From: Candidatus Segatella albertsiae
GTDB taxonomy: Bacteria; Bacteroidota; Bacteroidia; Bacteroidales; Bacteroidaceae
NCBI GenBank assembly: GCA_002451555.1
Contig: DKCU01000074.1
Location: 1-44,677, forward strand
Length of the DNA stretch: 44,677 nucleotides
Reading direction: 5' to 3'
Shown here: in pieces, positions 31,238 through 41,019 of the stretch
How the letters are laid out: every line of letters begins with the position of its first letter
How positions within the stretch are numbered: position 1 is the first letter of the stretch
Translations under genes and position numbers: made by a program
The notes under the pieces: model-generated
Seen by the model: the letters and a program-made list of their open reading frames with translations, nothing else
What the model was told of the DNA's origin: nothing
The model's database searches: none

Positions 31238-34200
31238 TTATTGACTTATCTCATTCAATATTTTTACAGCAGACTCCACACTATCCACATCTGATATTCT
31301 GAGGTAACGCTTGGTATTTTTCTCCTTCAAGTTGCAGCGCTTCACATGCGTGGTCACATATTCCAATATCTTGGAAAATATGGCACTCTTATAGAAAGGG
31401 CTCTGTGCATTGCTGACAAACTGCATCTGGAGGGTTTGTTGCTTGAGAATGATTTTCTCACATCCCAGATGCTTGCCCAATCGGCGCAAGCTTACCACAT
31501 GCATCAATTCTTCACCCTCGCGAGGTACAGGACCAAAGCGATCAATCAAACGTTTTCTGTAAGCAGACAAATCATCATCATTCTCAATACGGTCCAACTC
31601 TCGGTAAAGCAGCATACGCTCACTGCTTCCCGGCACATAAGTATCAGGAAAGTACATTTCCAAATCACTCTCGACAGCACAATCATCTACAAAGTCATCG
31701 CCCGTGAGGACTTTTCCCTGTTCCGCCTCTTCTTGATAGAGGTCATTAAACTCCTCATTTTTCAACTCTATGACGGCTTGCGAAAGTATCTTCTGGTAAG
31801 TCTCATACCCCAAGTCCTCCATAAAGCCACTCTGCTCCGCACCGAGCAAATTGCCTGCACCTCGAATGTCCAGGTCTTGCATGGCAAGATTGAAGCCACT
31901 GCCCAACTCGCTAAAAGTCTCCAATGCCTCCAACCGCCTACGTGCTTCCGTGGTGAGGGCACTCTTGGGAGGTGCTATCAAATAACAGAAAGCCTTTTTG
32001 TTGCTTCGGCCTACCCTACCACGCATCTGGTGCAAATCGCTCAATCCGAAATGGTGCGCATCGTTGATGATGATGGTATTGGCATTAGAGATATCAATGC
32101 CATTCTCCACGATGGTAGTAGAAAGCAGTACATCATAGTCATAATTGATGAATCCCATAATGATTTTCTCTAATTCCTCAGGCTTCATCTGCCCATGCCC
32201 AATAGCCACCCTGCAATCTGGCACGTGCTTCTCAATGAGTAGCTTCAGTTCTTCGAGCTTAGATATTCGGTCATTCACAAAATATACCTGCCCATTTCGA
32301 CTCATCTCGAAATTAATGGCATCCGCTATGACTTCCGAGCTGAAGGACACCAACTCCGTATGGATAGGATATCTGTTGGGTGGCGGTGTGCGCATGATAC
32401 TCATGTCCCTCGCTCCCATCAACGAGAACTGCAAGGTACGAGGAATCGGTGTAGCACTCATCGTCAAGGTATCCACATTGACTTTCAACTGACGTAACTT
32501 TTCCTTGGTACTGACACCAAACTTTTGTTCCTCATCAATGATAAGCAGACCTAAGTCTTTCCATTTTACGCTCTTTGAAATCAACTTATGCGTACCAATC
32601 AATATATCCACCTTGCCATTAAGTAAATCTGCCAAGATTTGCTTGGTCTCCTTGGCAGAACGAGCACGGCTTAAATAATCCACTCTCACGGGCATCCCTT
32701 CCAACCTAGACTTGAAAGTCTGATAATGCTGGAATGCCAACACCGTAGTAGGCACAAGCACAGCCACTTGCTTACTATCGCACGCAGCCTTGAAAGCAGC
32801 TCGTATCGCCACCTCTGTCTTTCCGAAGCCCACATCTCCACAGACCAAACGATCCATAGGACGCGCACTTTCCATATCAGCCTTCACCTCCTGGGTAGCC
32901 TTGTTTTGGTCTGGCGTGTCCTCGTAGAGGAAAGATGCCTCCAACTCATGCTGCAAGTATCCATCCAGACTGAAAGCGTATCCCTTCTCCTTACGTCGCT
33001 CGGCATAAAGTTTGATTAAGTCACGGGCAATGTCCTTGATGCGTTTCTTGGCTTTTTCTTTCAATCTGTCCCAAGCCCCTGTTCCCAAAGTGGATAGGCG
33101 TGGGGGCTCACCCGTATCTCCGCTCCGATACTTGCTTATCTTGTAAAGAGAATGGATGGAAACATCCACCTTGTCATTATTCTTATAGATGATACGTATC
33201 ATCTCCTGATAACTGTCACCTGTTGGGACACGTACTAGTCCACCAAACTTACCTATACCAAAATCGACGTGTACAATAAAGTCACCAGGTTCCATCTCTT
33301 GCAATTCCTTCATTGTAAGAGCCATCTTGCCCGCACGAGCTGAATCTGAGCGCAAGTTGTACTTATGGAATCGGTCGAATATCTGATGGTCGGTAAAGAA
33401 ACAGCATTTCTTATCCGTATCTATGAATCCCTCATGCACCGTCTTATCCACAGGCACAAAGGTAATATGGTAACGACATAGTTCTTGGCTATCAAAGATA
33501 TCCTTCAATCGCTGCTGTTGCTTGGTGCTGTCCGCCAATATATACAAGGTATATTGTTGGAGTAGATAATCCTCCAAGGTTTTTGACAGCAAATCAAAAT
33601 TTTTATGAAACAAAGGCTGAGGCAAAATATGAAAAGAAATCTTCGCAGAAGAAATCGCCTCGGTCTTATTGGCATGATTGTCGGAAGAAGAACCAAACTC
33701 GATTCTCACACGTTCAGCAACATCTTGCTGGAATTGCGAAGCCGAGCAAAGATTCAGCTCTCTCTTCATATCATGCTGAATCTGCGCCGCTTCCATCTCC
33801 GTAGCACCCTCCAACTGCTCGGCGAGACTCTGAGAAGAAAAGCCATCTTGATATATCTGTTGGATACGATCATAGACAAAAGTAAAATCCTTCATCACCA
33901 ACAGCGTCTCCGAACTCAGGAAGCTCAAGAAAGTTTGAACGTCCTGCGCTTGCGTTGAAAGTTCAGATACAATATCTGCATGATCGCGCTTATCCTTAGA
34001 AAGTTGATTTTCTACATCGAAAGTTCGAATCGAGTCTATCTCATCTCCAAAGAAATCCACACGAAACGGATACTCACAACTATAAGAATAAACATCCAAG
34101 ATGCTACCACGGACGGCAAACTGTCCCGGCTCATAGACATAATCTGTTTCCGAGAAGCCTGAAGACCTCAAAGAATGAGCAATGTCAGTCAAGGAGATTT

Positions 34201-34648
34201 GCTGTCCAACTTTCAGTTGAAGGATGCAATCATTCAATTGATTCTTCCTAACAACCAACTCAGACAAAGCGTCGGGATATGAAACGATATATACGGGAGA
34301 GTTCTGAGACAAACGAGCTAGGACCTCCGTACGCAATATTTCATTGGCAGAATCCTTTTGTCCATATTTGATGGCGCGACGATAGCTAGAAGGAAAAAAA
34401 AGCACATTTTCCTGTCCCAAGCCTTGCATCAAGTCATGGTAAAAATAACCGGCTTCGTCAGCCTCGTCCAAGACAAAGAGAACCGTTCTCTGAAGTTTCT
34501 GAAATATAGAAGCAAAAAAGATTGGTGCAGAAGAACACACCAATCCCTCCAAGGAAATAGACCTGACCGTCTTTTTCCCTAATAAATCGACAAGAGCTTT
34601 CGCCTGAGGCGACTTTTCATATACTCTTTCTATTTCTTGTATAGTCAC
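31238..34648 (-). CDS. mfd: Transcription-repair coupling factor
   Basis: A 1136-aa ATPase that removes stalled RNA polymerase at DNA lesions and recruits UvrA. In order: a UvrB-like N-terminal region (to about 350), the CarD-like RNA-polymerase-interaction domain (about 453-520; PGDFIVHVDFGIGKFGGL), the RecG-like translocase with Walker A GDVGFGKTE (about 600), DEEQ box (about 704) and SATPIPRTL, a second helicase lobe ending QMRGRVGRSNKKAFCYL, and the C-terminal TRCF domain. Length is normal. The glycosyltransferase gene is directly upstream with a 3-nt gap, so they are co-transcribed. Confidence 0.98.
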   Translation of the reverse strand: MTIQEIERVYEKSPQAKALVDLLGKKTVRSISLEGLVCSSAPIFFASIFQKLQRTVLFVLDEADEAGYFYHDLMQGLGQENVLFFPSSYRRAIKYGQKDSANEILRTEVLARLSQNSPVYIVSYPDALSELVVRKNQLNDCILQLKVGQQISLTDIAHSLRSSGFSETDYVYEPGQFAVRGSILDVYSYSCEYPFRVDFFGDEIDSIRTFDVENQLSKDKRDHADIVSELSTQAQDVQTFLSFLSSETLLVMKDFTFVYDRIQQIYQDGFSSQSLAEQLEGATEMEAAQIQHDMKRELNLCSASQFQQDVAERVRIEFGSSSDNHANKTEAISSAKISFHILPQPLFHKNFDLLSKTLEDYLLQQYTLYILADSTKQQQRLKDIFDSQELCRYHITFVPVDKTVHEGFIDTDKKCCFFTDHQIFDRFHKYNLRSDSARAGKMALTMKELQEMEPGDFIVHVDFGIGKFGGLVRVPTGDSYQEMIRIIYKNNDKVDVSIHSLYKISKYRSGDTGEPPRLSTLGTGAWDRLKEKAKKRIKDIARDLIKLYAERRKEKGYAFSLDGYLQHELEASFLYEDTPDQNKATQEVKADMESARPMDRLVCGDVGFGKTEVAIRAAFKAACDSKQVAVLVPTTVLAFQHYQTFKSRLEGMPVRVDYLSRARSAKETKQILADLLNGKVDILIGTHKLISKSVKWKDLGLLIIDEEQKFGVSTKEKLRQLKVNVDTLTMSATPIPRTLQFSLMGARDMSIMRTPPPNRYPIHTELVSFSSEVIADAINFEMSRNGQVYFVNDRISKLEELKLLIEKHVPDCRVAIGHGQMKPEELEKIIMGFINYDYDVLLSTTIVENGIDISNANTIIINDAHHFGLSDLHQMRGRVGRSNKKAFCYLIAPPKSALTTEARRRLEALETFSELGSGFNLAMQDLDIRGAGNLLGAEQSGFMEDLGYETYQKILSQAVIELKNEEFNDLYQEEAEQGKVLTGDDFVDDCAVESDLEMYFPDTYVPGSSERMLLYRELDRIENDDDLSAYRKRLIDRFGPVPREGEELMHVVSLRRLGKHLGCEKIILKQQTLQMQFVSNAQSPFYKSAIFSKILEYVTTHVKRCNLKEKNTKRYLRISDVDSVESAVKILNEISQ

Positions 34649-34651
34649 AGT

Positions 34652-35395
34652 TTAATCTTTCTTAGGATATTTTTTAAACCATCCGTCCAAGCGAAGGCGC
34701 ATCACTCCGAAGAAAGCTTCTCCAAAGATTCCACCATTCATCTTGCTGACACCTTCACGACGATTGACGAAAATAACAGGCACTTCCTTGATTTTGAATC
34801 CTATCTTATGTGCGGTATATTTCATCTCAATCTGGAAAGCATAGCCTTTGAACCTCACATTATCCAAGTCGATTGTCTCCAATACCTTACGACGATAGCA
34901 AACAAAGCCCGCTGTCGTATCATGCACTTTGAATCCTGTCACCACACGCACATACTTAGAAGCGAAATAGCTCATCAGCACACGTCCGATAGGCCAATTC
35001 ACGACATTGACGCCAGAGACATATCGAGAACCGACAGCCACATCAAAGCCTTCATCATGCGTAGCGGCATAAAGACGAGGCAAGTCGTTAGGATCATGGC
35101 TGAAGTCTGCATCCATCTCGAAAATAAAATCATACTGATGCTGCAATGCCCACTTGAAACCTGTAATATACGCAGTTCCAAGTCCCAACTTCCCAGAACG
35201 TTCCAATATATGAAGACGACCTACAAACTCATTAGCCATCAGATTCTTGACGATAGCAGCCGTACCATCAGGGCTTCCATCATCAATGACTAGAATGTCG
35301 AAATCCTTTTCGAGTCCAAACACGGCCCGAATGATTTTCTCTATATTTTCCTTCTCATTATAAGTAGGAATGATTACTATACTATCGCTCATCAT
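34652..35395 (-). CDS. Polyprenol-phosphate mannosyltransferase-like GT2 enzyme
   Basis: A 247-aa family 2 glycosyltransferase of the dolichol/polyprenol-phosphate mannose synthase type, making a lipid-linked sugar at the inner membrane. IVIIPTYNEKENI (6-18), VIDDGSPDGTAA (about 35-46), the DxD motif in EMDADFSHDP (about 93-102), GSRYVSG and FQIEMKYTAH are the diagnostic motifs. No C-terminal membrane helices, so it is the short soluble form. Co-transcribed with mfd. The sugar donor (GDP-mannose versus UDP-glucose) cannot be told with certainty. Confidence 0.9.
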   Translation of the reverse strand: MMSDSIVIIPTYNEKENIEKIIRAVFGLEKDFDILVIDDGSPDGTAAIVKNLMANEFVGRLHILERSGKLGLGTAYITGFKWALQHQYDFIFEMDADFSHDPNDLPRLYAATHDEGFDVAVGSRYVSGVNVVNWPIGRVLMSYFASKYVRVVTGFKVHDTTAGFVCYRRKVLETIDLDNVRFKGYAFQIEMKYTAHKIGFKIKEVPVIFVNRREGVSKMNGGIFGEAFFGVMRLRLDGWFKKYPKKD

Positions 35396-35477
35396 AATTG
35401 TTCTTTTTATCGATAAAAGCCACTTTCAATACTTATTTTTTTTGCAAAGATACGATTTTTCCACAAATTTTCAAAGA

Positions 35478-36236
35478 TTATTGGTCAGGATTTTCAACAA
35501 ATCCCTGAAATTCCTTGTCCAAGCCACCCATTATCGCTTCATAACTTAAGGTCATTTGGTTTTTGACGTTGTCTGCGCCCTTGCCTATGGGAGCAATCGG
35601 CTTATGAATCGTCAGTTTGAGAGGATGCCAAAATATCCAATACATATCCTTCATGCGAGGTTTCACCAGAAAACTGCCATTGATGGTCAGAGGGCAAACA
35701 GGCAACTGCAACTCATCTGCCAACATAAAAGCTCCACGACGGAATACGCCCATGTGCCCCGTGAATGTCCTAGCCCCCTCAGGAAACACGACAAGCGACA
35801 TACCCTCTTTCAGTTCCTCACGCGCCTTATCGTAAGAGGCACGTATCTTGGACGGTCCACTTTTATCCACAAAGATGTGATGCGCATATTCACAAGCGAT
35901 GCCCACCAAAGGTATCTTACGCAATCCCTTTTTCATCATCCACTTGAAGTTTCTTCCCAAGAAGCCATAGATGAGGAATATATCGAAAGCCCCCTGATGA
36001 TTAGCCACAAAGACATAACTCTGGCTCTTCTCCAGATTCTCTCGCCCTTCCACCTTAACAGGCAAAAGCAATATTCGAATCCAAAGCTGAGACCACAACT
36101 TACCAGGATAATATCCCCAAAAATGTCCATTTCCCAGCATACACCCCAAAACGGTAGCAATGCTGGTAACAATACTTGCCACCAATAAGATAGGCAAGCA
36201 CACTAACAGTTGATACAAACGATATAAGTATTTCAT
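35478..36236 (-). CDS. 1-acyl-glycerol-3-phosphate acyltransferase-like (PlsC family)
   Basis: A 252-aa membrane-bound acyltransferase of phospholipid synthesis. An N-terminal hydrophobic segment (LLVCLPILLVASIVTSIATVL) anchors it; the catalytic HX4D is in FVANHQGAFDIF (about 74-85, His/Asp), the glycerophosphate-binding FPEGART at about 151-157, and LPVCPLTINGSF follows. All LPLAT blocks are present. It starts 7 nt after the stop of the metallophosphoesterase gene, on the same strand. Confidence 0.92.
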   Translation of the reverse strand: MKYLYRLYQLLVCLPILLVASIVTSIATVLGCMLGNGHFWGYYPGKLWSQLWIRILLLPVKVEGRENLEKSQSYVFVANHQGAFDIFLIYGFLGRNFKWMMKKGLRKIPLVGIACEYAHHIFVDKSGPSKIRASYDKAREELKEGMSLVVFPEGARTFTGHMGVFRRGAFMLADELQLPVCPLTINGSFLVKPRMKDMYWIFWHPLKLTIHKPIAPIGKGADNVKNQMTLSYEAIMGGLDKEFQGFVENPDQ

Positions 36237-36243
36237 ATCTCAA

Positions 36244-37425
36244 TTATTTTTTTCTTAATGTGATAACTACAATTTCAGCTGTAGCTCCGATACGTATAGG
36301 AACTACACCACCTAGTCCTGCAGTGGTATAAAGTTGACAACCCTCACGCTCATACAAGCCATAGTCGTAAGCTGCAAATAGGGTTGGACGCAAGCCCAAC
36401 ACCTCCACTTGTCCTCCATGGGTATGACCGCTCAAGGTAAGTTGCGGTGCTACCAAGACTGTATCAGGAGAACCATAAGTCTCATTGATCAGAGAAGGCG
36501 TCATCTCTTTCCACTGAGTAGGGATATGCTGCAACATCAGCACGAAATTACCAGGCTTGATGCCATACAGAGCCTTTGACACGCTCGTACGTTTTGGCTT
36601 GTCATAGTTCTCCGTGCCTGCCACATAGATGGAGTCCTTGCCTCTTCTTATCACCCGGTGTTCATTGTTAAGCAAGCGCCATCCCAAACTCCGTTCGAAA
36701 TTTTGTACCCTCTTCTCTATAGATACACCTTCCAGAGAATCAACATCTACGTAATAACTATAGTCATGGTTTCCCAATATGCCAAAGACCCCGTCCTTAG
36801 CCTTCAAAGAACTCAACATCTTCCTATAAGGAGGCAACTCCGAAGGATGAGCATTTTGCAAATCACCCGTAAAGCAAATCATATCCGCATGTTGTGCTTG
36901 AATACTATCAATGTCACGCTGCGGAATCCATCCTCTCCAACCATAATACGAACCCAAGTGAATATCACTGAACTGAACGATACGATACCCATCGAAGCCT
37001 TTAGGCAAATCGGACAGATAAATGGTCACATGCTTCACTTCCAACTTTTGGAAACCTACAGTAAACCCATAGATAAACGAGCCAAAGGCTAACAGCGACA
37101 AAACCATGCCCATCCAACGCCCATAATTCCTTGGAGAATGAAAGCAACGCTGGCAACACCACCCTATAAAACTGCAAAAGGCAAAAACAAACTGAGGCAC
37201 AGCCGCTATCGCCATCAATCCGAACCAAAAGTCTATCAGCATCGGATTCTTGGGCACAAAACCTGGCAAGACTGCCAAATATACGCTGTATCCCAGGAGC
37301 AACATGGCAGGAATCCAAATAAGGATTCTTTTTTTGACTGTCATTTCAGAACACTCTCGTCTTTCTATCCAAAGATACGGAAGTATCGTACCAAGAAAGA
37401 TGAAGAGCAAGATTCTATGTATCAT
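36244..37425 (-). CDS. Membrane metallophosphoesterase (YaeI-like)
   Basis: A 393-aa protein. The first 125 residues carry about four membrane helices (ILLFIFLGTILPYLWI, ILIWIPAMLLLGYSVYLAVL, FWFGLMAIAAVPQFVFAFCSF, MVLSLLAFGSFIYGFTVGF). The calcineurin-like catalytic domain follows with all metal motifs: QFSDIHLGSYYG (about 154), CFTGDLQNAH, GILGNHDYSYY and SGHTHGGQVEVLG. Related enzymes such as YaeI hydrolyse phosphoesters at the membrane; lipid substrates are possible, which fits the neighbouring acyltransferase. It lies 5 nt after the MetH-activation gene. Confidence 0.92.
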   Translation of the reverse strand: MIHRILLFIFLGTILPYLWIERRECSEMTVKKRILIWIPAMLLLGYSVYLAVLPGFVPKNPMLIDFWFGLMAIAAVPQFVFAFCSFIGWCCQRCFHSPRNYGRWMGMVLSLLAFGSFIYGFTVGFQKLEVKHVTIYLSDLPKGFDGYRIVQFSDIHLGSYYGWRGWIPQRDIDSIQAQHADMICFTGDLQNAHPSELPPYRKMLSSLKAKDGVFGILGNHDYSYYVDVDSLEGVSIEKRVQNFERSLGWRLLNNEHRVIRRGKDSIYVAGTENYDKPKRTSVSKALYGIKPGNFVLMLQHIPTQWKEMTPSLINETYGSPDTVLVAPQLTLSGHTHGGQVEVLGLRPTLFAAYDYGLYEREGCQLYTTAGLGGVVPIRIGATAEIVVITLRKK

Positions 37426-37429
37426 GTTG

Positions 37430-38284
37430 TTATTTTTTCATCAAATATGATTGAACAAACCTACGCATCAACTCCACTGGTATTCCTCGTCTGTGCGCAT
37501 AATCCTTCAATTGGTCTTCCCCTATTGCCCCCACATCAAAATAATGTGCCTTCGGATGAGCGAACATCAGCCCCGAAACACTTGCGTGAGGTACCATCAT
37601 ACCAGTTTCCGTAAGACGAATGCCCACTTCTTTCATATCGAGCAACTGGTCTAGGATAAAATTCATGCTAGCATCGGGCATCGAAGGATAACCCACGGCA
37701 GGGCGAATTCCCTGATATTCTTCACGATGGCTCTGCTCTATGGTCAGTTGTTCATTAGGAGCGTACCCCCAATAATGACGTCTCACCTCCTCATGCATAC
37801 GCTCAGCGGTAGCCTCAGCAAGACGGTCGCAAAGGGTCTGAGCTAGCATTGACTGATATTCATCTGAACGGCATTGGGCAACAGCCTCACCATCTGTGGT
37901 ACAACAAAAGAGCCCCAGCTTATCACGAACACCCTGTGATTTTGGTCTCAGGAAATCGGCCAAGCACAAATGTGGAGTTCCTTCTGTCAAGACTTTCTGC
38001 TGACGCAACATCGGAATACAAACTGCTCCCGAGGAAACTGTGCCATCCCCACCTGAATCTGGATATACCCAAATATCATCATCATTGCCATTAGCTTCCA
38101 ACAAGCGAAAGATAGCATGTGTCTGAAAAACGCCATTCCATGAATCCAATAAGGAAAGAGCCTCTTGCTTGAGTCTCATTTTTTCCTCGTTCGACTTTCC
38201 GCTCAAGCCCCAAGCGTGAAAGAAATAGAGCCAATTGATATAAGGCTCCACTTCCAATATGTCATATGACAATACTTTTCTCAT
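37430..38284 (-). CDS. Stand-alone MetH activation (AdoMet-binding) domain protein
   Basis: A 284-aa protein. The ATG at 38284 is chosen over 38365: it lies 4 nt after the dihydroorotase stop with AGGAAAGAA upstream. The C-terminal half is the B12-dependent methionine synthase activation domain: RPAVGYPSMPD (about 190-200), RLTETGMMVPHASVSGLMFA and HYFDVGAIGEDQLKDYAHR. In canonical MetH this domain is the C-terminus and uses AdoMet to reactivate oxidised cobalamin. The N-terminal half (SYDILEVEPYINWLYFFHAWGL; SGGDGTVSSGAVCIPMLRQQ) also resembles the helmet/activation region. No metH is in the window, so it must act in trans. Confidence 0.9.
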   Translation of the reverse strand: MRKVLSYDILEVEPYINWLYFFHAWGLSGKSNEEKMRLKQEALSLLDSWNGVFQTHAIFRLLEANGNDDDIWVYPDSGGDGTVSSGAVCIPMLRQQKVLTEGTPHLCLADFLRPKSQGVRDKLGLFCCTTDGEAVAQCRSDEYQSMLAQTLCDRLAEATAERMHEEVRRHYWGYAPNEQLTIEQSHREEYQGIRPAVGYPSMPDASMNFILDQLLDMKEVGIRLTETGMMVPHASVSGLMFAHPKAHYFDVGAIGEDQLKDYAHRRGIPVELMRRFVQSYLMKK

Positions 38285-38288
38285 TTCT

Positions 38289-39623
38289 TCATTCTTTCCT
38301 AAAGGACAATTCTTGTCCTCTGTACAAATCATCAAACACCCCCTTATTATATATAAGGTGTCCATTGCAAATGGTTTGCTCTACATGCCATTCATACCGA
38401 TGCCCTTCCATAGGACTCCAACAACACTTACTTTGAATCACATCCTTGGTAACAGTCCAAGGTTCATGTGGTTTCACGATAACAATGTCTGCCTGATAGC
38501 CCTTTCTAAGATAGCCACGATGATGAATCGAGAAGAGTCTTGCTGGATGATGCGCCATAAGTTCGACCAATCTTTCTATCGTCAAAACACCTTCATCAAC
38601 CAACTCCAGCATTGTGACCAAAGAAAACTGCAACATCGGCATACCAGAAGCTGCCGAAACGCATCCACCTTGCTTATCCTTCCATTCATGTGGAGCATGA
38701 TCTGTTCCGACGACCTCGATGCGTCCATCAGTCAAAGCCTTGCGTAAAGCATCTCTATCTCTTCGCGTTTTAATGGCAGGATTACACTTGATGAGACTTT
38801 TCTTGGTTGCATAATCCTGATCCGAGAAAAATAGATGAGCAACGACGGCTTCACCTGTGATATTTTTATCTTCCCCTAGAAGTTCCAACTCTTTGGCAGT
38901 CGTTATATGTGCGATATGCAAACGAGTGCCAAACTTCCTTGCCAAATCGACAGCCAACAAGCTACTTTTGTAGCAAGCTTCCTCACTACGGATCATAGGA
39001 TGATACATGACATCTGGATCTTCTCCATATTTAGCCTTATAAATAGCCATGTTCTTATTGATGATATCGGTATCCTCGCAATGAGTCATAACAGGCAAAT
39101 CTATTTCTTTGGCTATGCGAAACACATTCTGCAATGCTTCCATCTTGTCAACCAACATATTTCCTGTACTTGAGCCCATAAACAATTTTATGCCAGGAAT
39201 GCGTTGCTTATCCAGTTGACAAAACAAGTCAGTATTATCGTTAGTAGCACCAAAGAAAAAGCCATAGTTGACATGACTCTTGCTCACCGCCAATGCGAAT
39301 TTGTCCTCAAGAGCCTCAAATGTTGTCGTTTGAGGTAAGGTATTAGGCATTTCCAAATACGAAGTAACACCGCCATAAGCTGCAGCACGACTTTCACTTT
39401 CAATATCCGCCTTACGTGTCAACCCTGGCTCACGGAAGTGAACATGGTCGTCAATAACGCCAGGTAAAACAAAACACCCCGAGGCCTCAATGACTTCATC
39501 ATAAGAACCACGGGGAGCTTTTTGTTCATAAATCTCTGCTATCTGTTCACCATCGACAACGAGATCGCCCACAAAAGAGCGACCTTCATTGACAATGACT
39601 CCATCTTTTATCAAAATTTTCAT
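38289..39623 (-). CDS. pyrC: Dihydroorotase
   Basis: A 444-aa amidohydrolase of pyrimidine synthesis that cyclises carbamoyl-aspartate to dihydroorotate. Metal ligands His60 and His62 are in IDDHVHFREPG, with EMPNTLPQTTT at about 92-102; VMTHCEDTD, LHIAHITTAKE and GTDHAPHEWKDK (catalytic Asp) supply the remaining site residues. The bridging-lysine position typical of class II is not obvious: KLFMGSSTGN is found instead, as in class I/DHOase-PyrC2-like proteins. Followed directly by the MetH-activation gene. Confidence 0.93.
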   Translation of the reverse strand: MKILIKDGVIVNEGRSFVGDLVVDGEQIAEIYEQKAPRGSYDEVIEASGCFVLPGVIDDHVHFREPGLTRKADIESESRAAAYGGVTSYLEMPNTLPQTTTFEALEDKFALAVSKSHVNYGFFFGATNDNTDLFCQLDKQRIPGIKLFMGSSTGNMLVDKMEALQNVFRIAKEIDLPVMTHCEDTDIINKNMAIYKAKYGEDPDVMYHPMIRSEEACYKSSLLAVDLARKFGTRLHIAHITTAKELELLGEDKNITGEAVVAHLFFSDQDYATKKSLIKCNPAIKTRRDRDALRKALTDGRIEVVGTDHAPHEWKDKQGGCVSAASGMPMLQFSLVTMLELVDEGVLTIERLVELMAHHPARLFSIHHRGYLRKGYQADIVIVKPHEPWTVTKDVIQSKCCWSPMEGHRYEWHVEQTICNGHLIYNKGVFDDLYRGQELSFRKE

Positions 39624-39638
39624 ACTTTGCCGATTATA

Positions 39639-40472
39639 TTAATGAACCAATGCGCCAGACTTCTCCGAACCATTTTCAGGAATAGTCGGCTTAGCCAAAT
39701 CATTAGCAGTCGGAGCAGGTGCAGCATTAGGGTCCACCTGTGGAGTTTCCATAGAAGGAGCCATCTGTCCGGCATCACGAGTGCCATTCATAATCTGCTC
39801 ATTTTCCTGAGCCTTCTGATAGTAATCCTTGACATAAGGGTCATTCTTGAAGTTATCCGTAGCCTTGCTCATGATATCCTCTATCCAAGGCGAAAGCATA
39901 GGATATTGGTTCCGCATCGTTACCATGAAGAAGATTCCAGGACCCAATACATTATCAAAATTATCTGTTACAAAAGTCGTAACCAACTTATCTTCCTGAT
40001 CAGCAAGGCGAAGTGCCTCCTCGTTGAGTTTCTGGGTCACTACATTCATATCACTACCATTCATGATGGCCTGGTCATGCTTGTGGACCAATTCCATCTG
40101 CTGGTTCTGCAATTGCTGATATTTTTTGAAGAACTTGAAAAGTTTATCGTTCAAAGGAGTACCGCTAACAATTTGCTGCGCGTCATCCAATTTCACATTG
40201 ATGTCTCCGCTTTCCAACACCAAAGGGAGCACAGCTTCATCATCCATGAAAATGTTAGCCATCTTCACAGAATCCAAGTTTCCACAGAAATGGAATTGCC
40301 CATGGACAACATCACAGGAATCAATATTTTTAAAGTCGTTGTTTTTCAATATCTTCAAATACAACATGCGCCCATCCAAAGTACTCACATTGGATGTTCC
40401 CTGGATATTATAGGTATTGGCACAAGATGTCATTGCCAACAAGGTGATAAATGCGTAAAGTATCTTATTCAT
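39639..40472 (-). CDS. DUF4369-domain lipoprotein
   Basis: A 277-aa lipoprotein. An ATG at 40505 falls in the promoter, so 40472 (MNKILYAF) is the start; it gives a signal peptide with lipobox AMTSC. Residues about 20-110 match DUF4369 (GTSNVSTLDGRMLYLKILKN, VVHGQFHFCGNLDS, LVLESGDINVKLDD), the N-terminal domain often fused to thioredoxin-like domains; here a helical segment and a P/A/N-rich tail replace them. Function unknown. Dihydroorotase follows after 15 nt. Confidence 0.85.
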   Translation of the reverse strand: MNKILYAFITLLAMTSCANTYNIQGTSNVSTLDGRMLYLKILKNNDFKNIDSCDVVHGQFHFCGNLDSVKMANIFMDDEAVLPLVLESGDINVKLDDAQQIVSGTPLNDKLFKFFKKYQQLQNQQMELVHKHDQAIMNGSDMNVVTQKLNEEALRLADQEDKLVTTFVTDNFDNVLGPGIFFMVTMRNQYPMLSPWIEDIMSKATDNFKNDPYVKDYYQKAQENEQIMNGTRDAGQMAPSMETPQVDPNAAPAPTANDLAKPTIPENGSEKSGALVH

Positions 40473-40494
40473 AATCTGTCTGTATTTCGGGTAA

Positions 40495-40502
40495 CAAAAG
40501 TA
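40495..40502 (-). promoter_or_regulatory. -7 element of the DUF4369-pyrC operon
   Basis: Minus-strand TACTTTTG (40502-40495) matches TAnnTTTG; the -33 is weak. It overlaps the rejected upstream start codon. Confidence 0.55.
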
Positions 40503-40557
40503 CAACCTTAAATTGAAGTACGAAAATAAATTTATTCAATTTAATTGATTGCTGCCA

Positions 40558-41019
40558 CTATTTAGTATTTTTTGGCATTATTTCCTTTTTGAGTTCACTA
40601 GAAATACGATGAGTCGTATAAAGTTCCAAGACTGCAGCTACCAGCATCAACACGATCCATTTACCCATAAACAAGGTGTAATACGTCTGTGGATTCTCAA
40701 ACCAACGGCAAGCGAATGTATAGACAGAATCCACCATAGATATCCCTGACAGGACAAAGAGAATATTAGCCACATTTTGGATTTTCTTCAAGCGATGAAT
40801 CACCAAGGACTTGCCATCATACACCTGCATGGCTTGTATGACGCTGAAGAGCACCGTACCTAAAAGGAACAACCAGCTGGTCACTCTAACAATCCGGCTT
40901 CCATCACCTATCATATTAAGAACCCCAGGTCTGTAAAAAGCGAAAGCTGCCGCTCCTACAACCATCAGAAATCCACCCAACGCAAAAATTGCGGTCTGTA
41001 TTTTACTCAGTTGCTTCAT
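40558..41019 (-). CDS. Four-helix membrane protein of unknown function
   Basis: A 153-aa protein with four hydrophobic segments (AIFALGGFLMVVGAAAFAFY, VTSWLFLLGTVLFSVIQAM, VANILFVLSGISMVDSVYTF, WIVLMLVAAVLELYTTHRI) and a basic C-terminal tail. I do not recognise a named family beyond general Bacteroidales conservation. Its start overlaps the end of divIC by 17 nt, so it is translated from the same message and may work with the cell-division protein. Confidence 0.8.
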   Translation of the reverse strand: MKQLSKIQTAIFALGGFLMVVGAAAFAFYRPGVLNMIGDGSRIVRVTSWLFLLGTVLFSVIQAMQVYDGKSLVIHRLKKIQNVANILFVLSGISMVDSVYTFACRWFENPQTYYTLFMGKWIVLMLVAAVLELYTTHRISSELKKEIMPKNTK

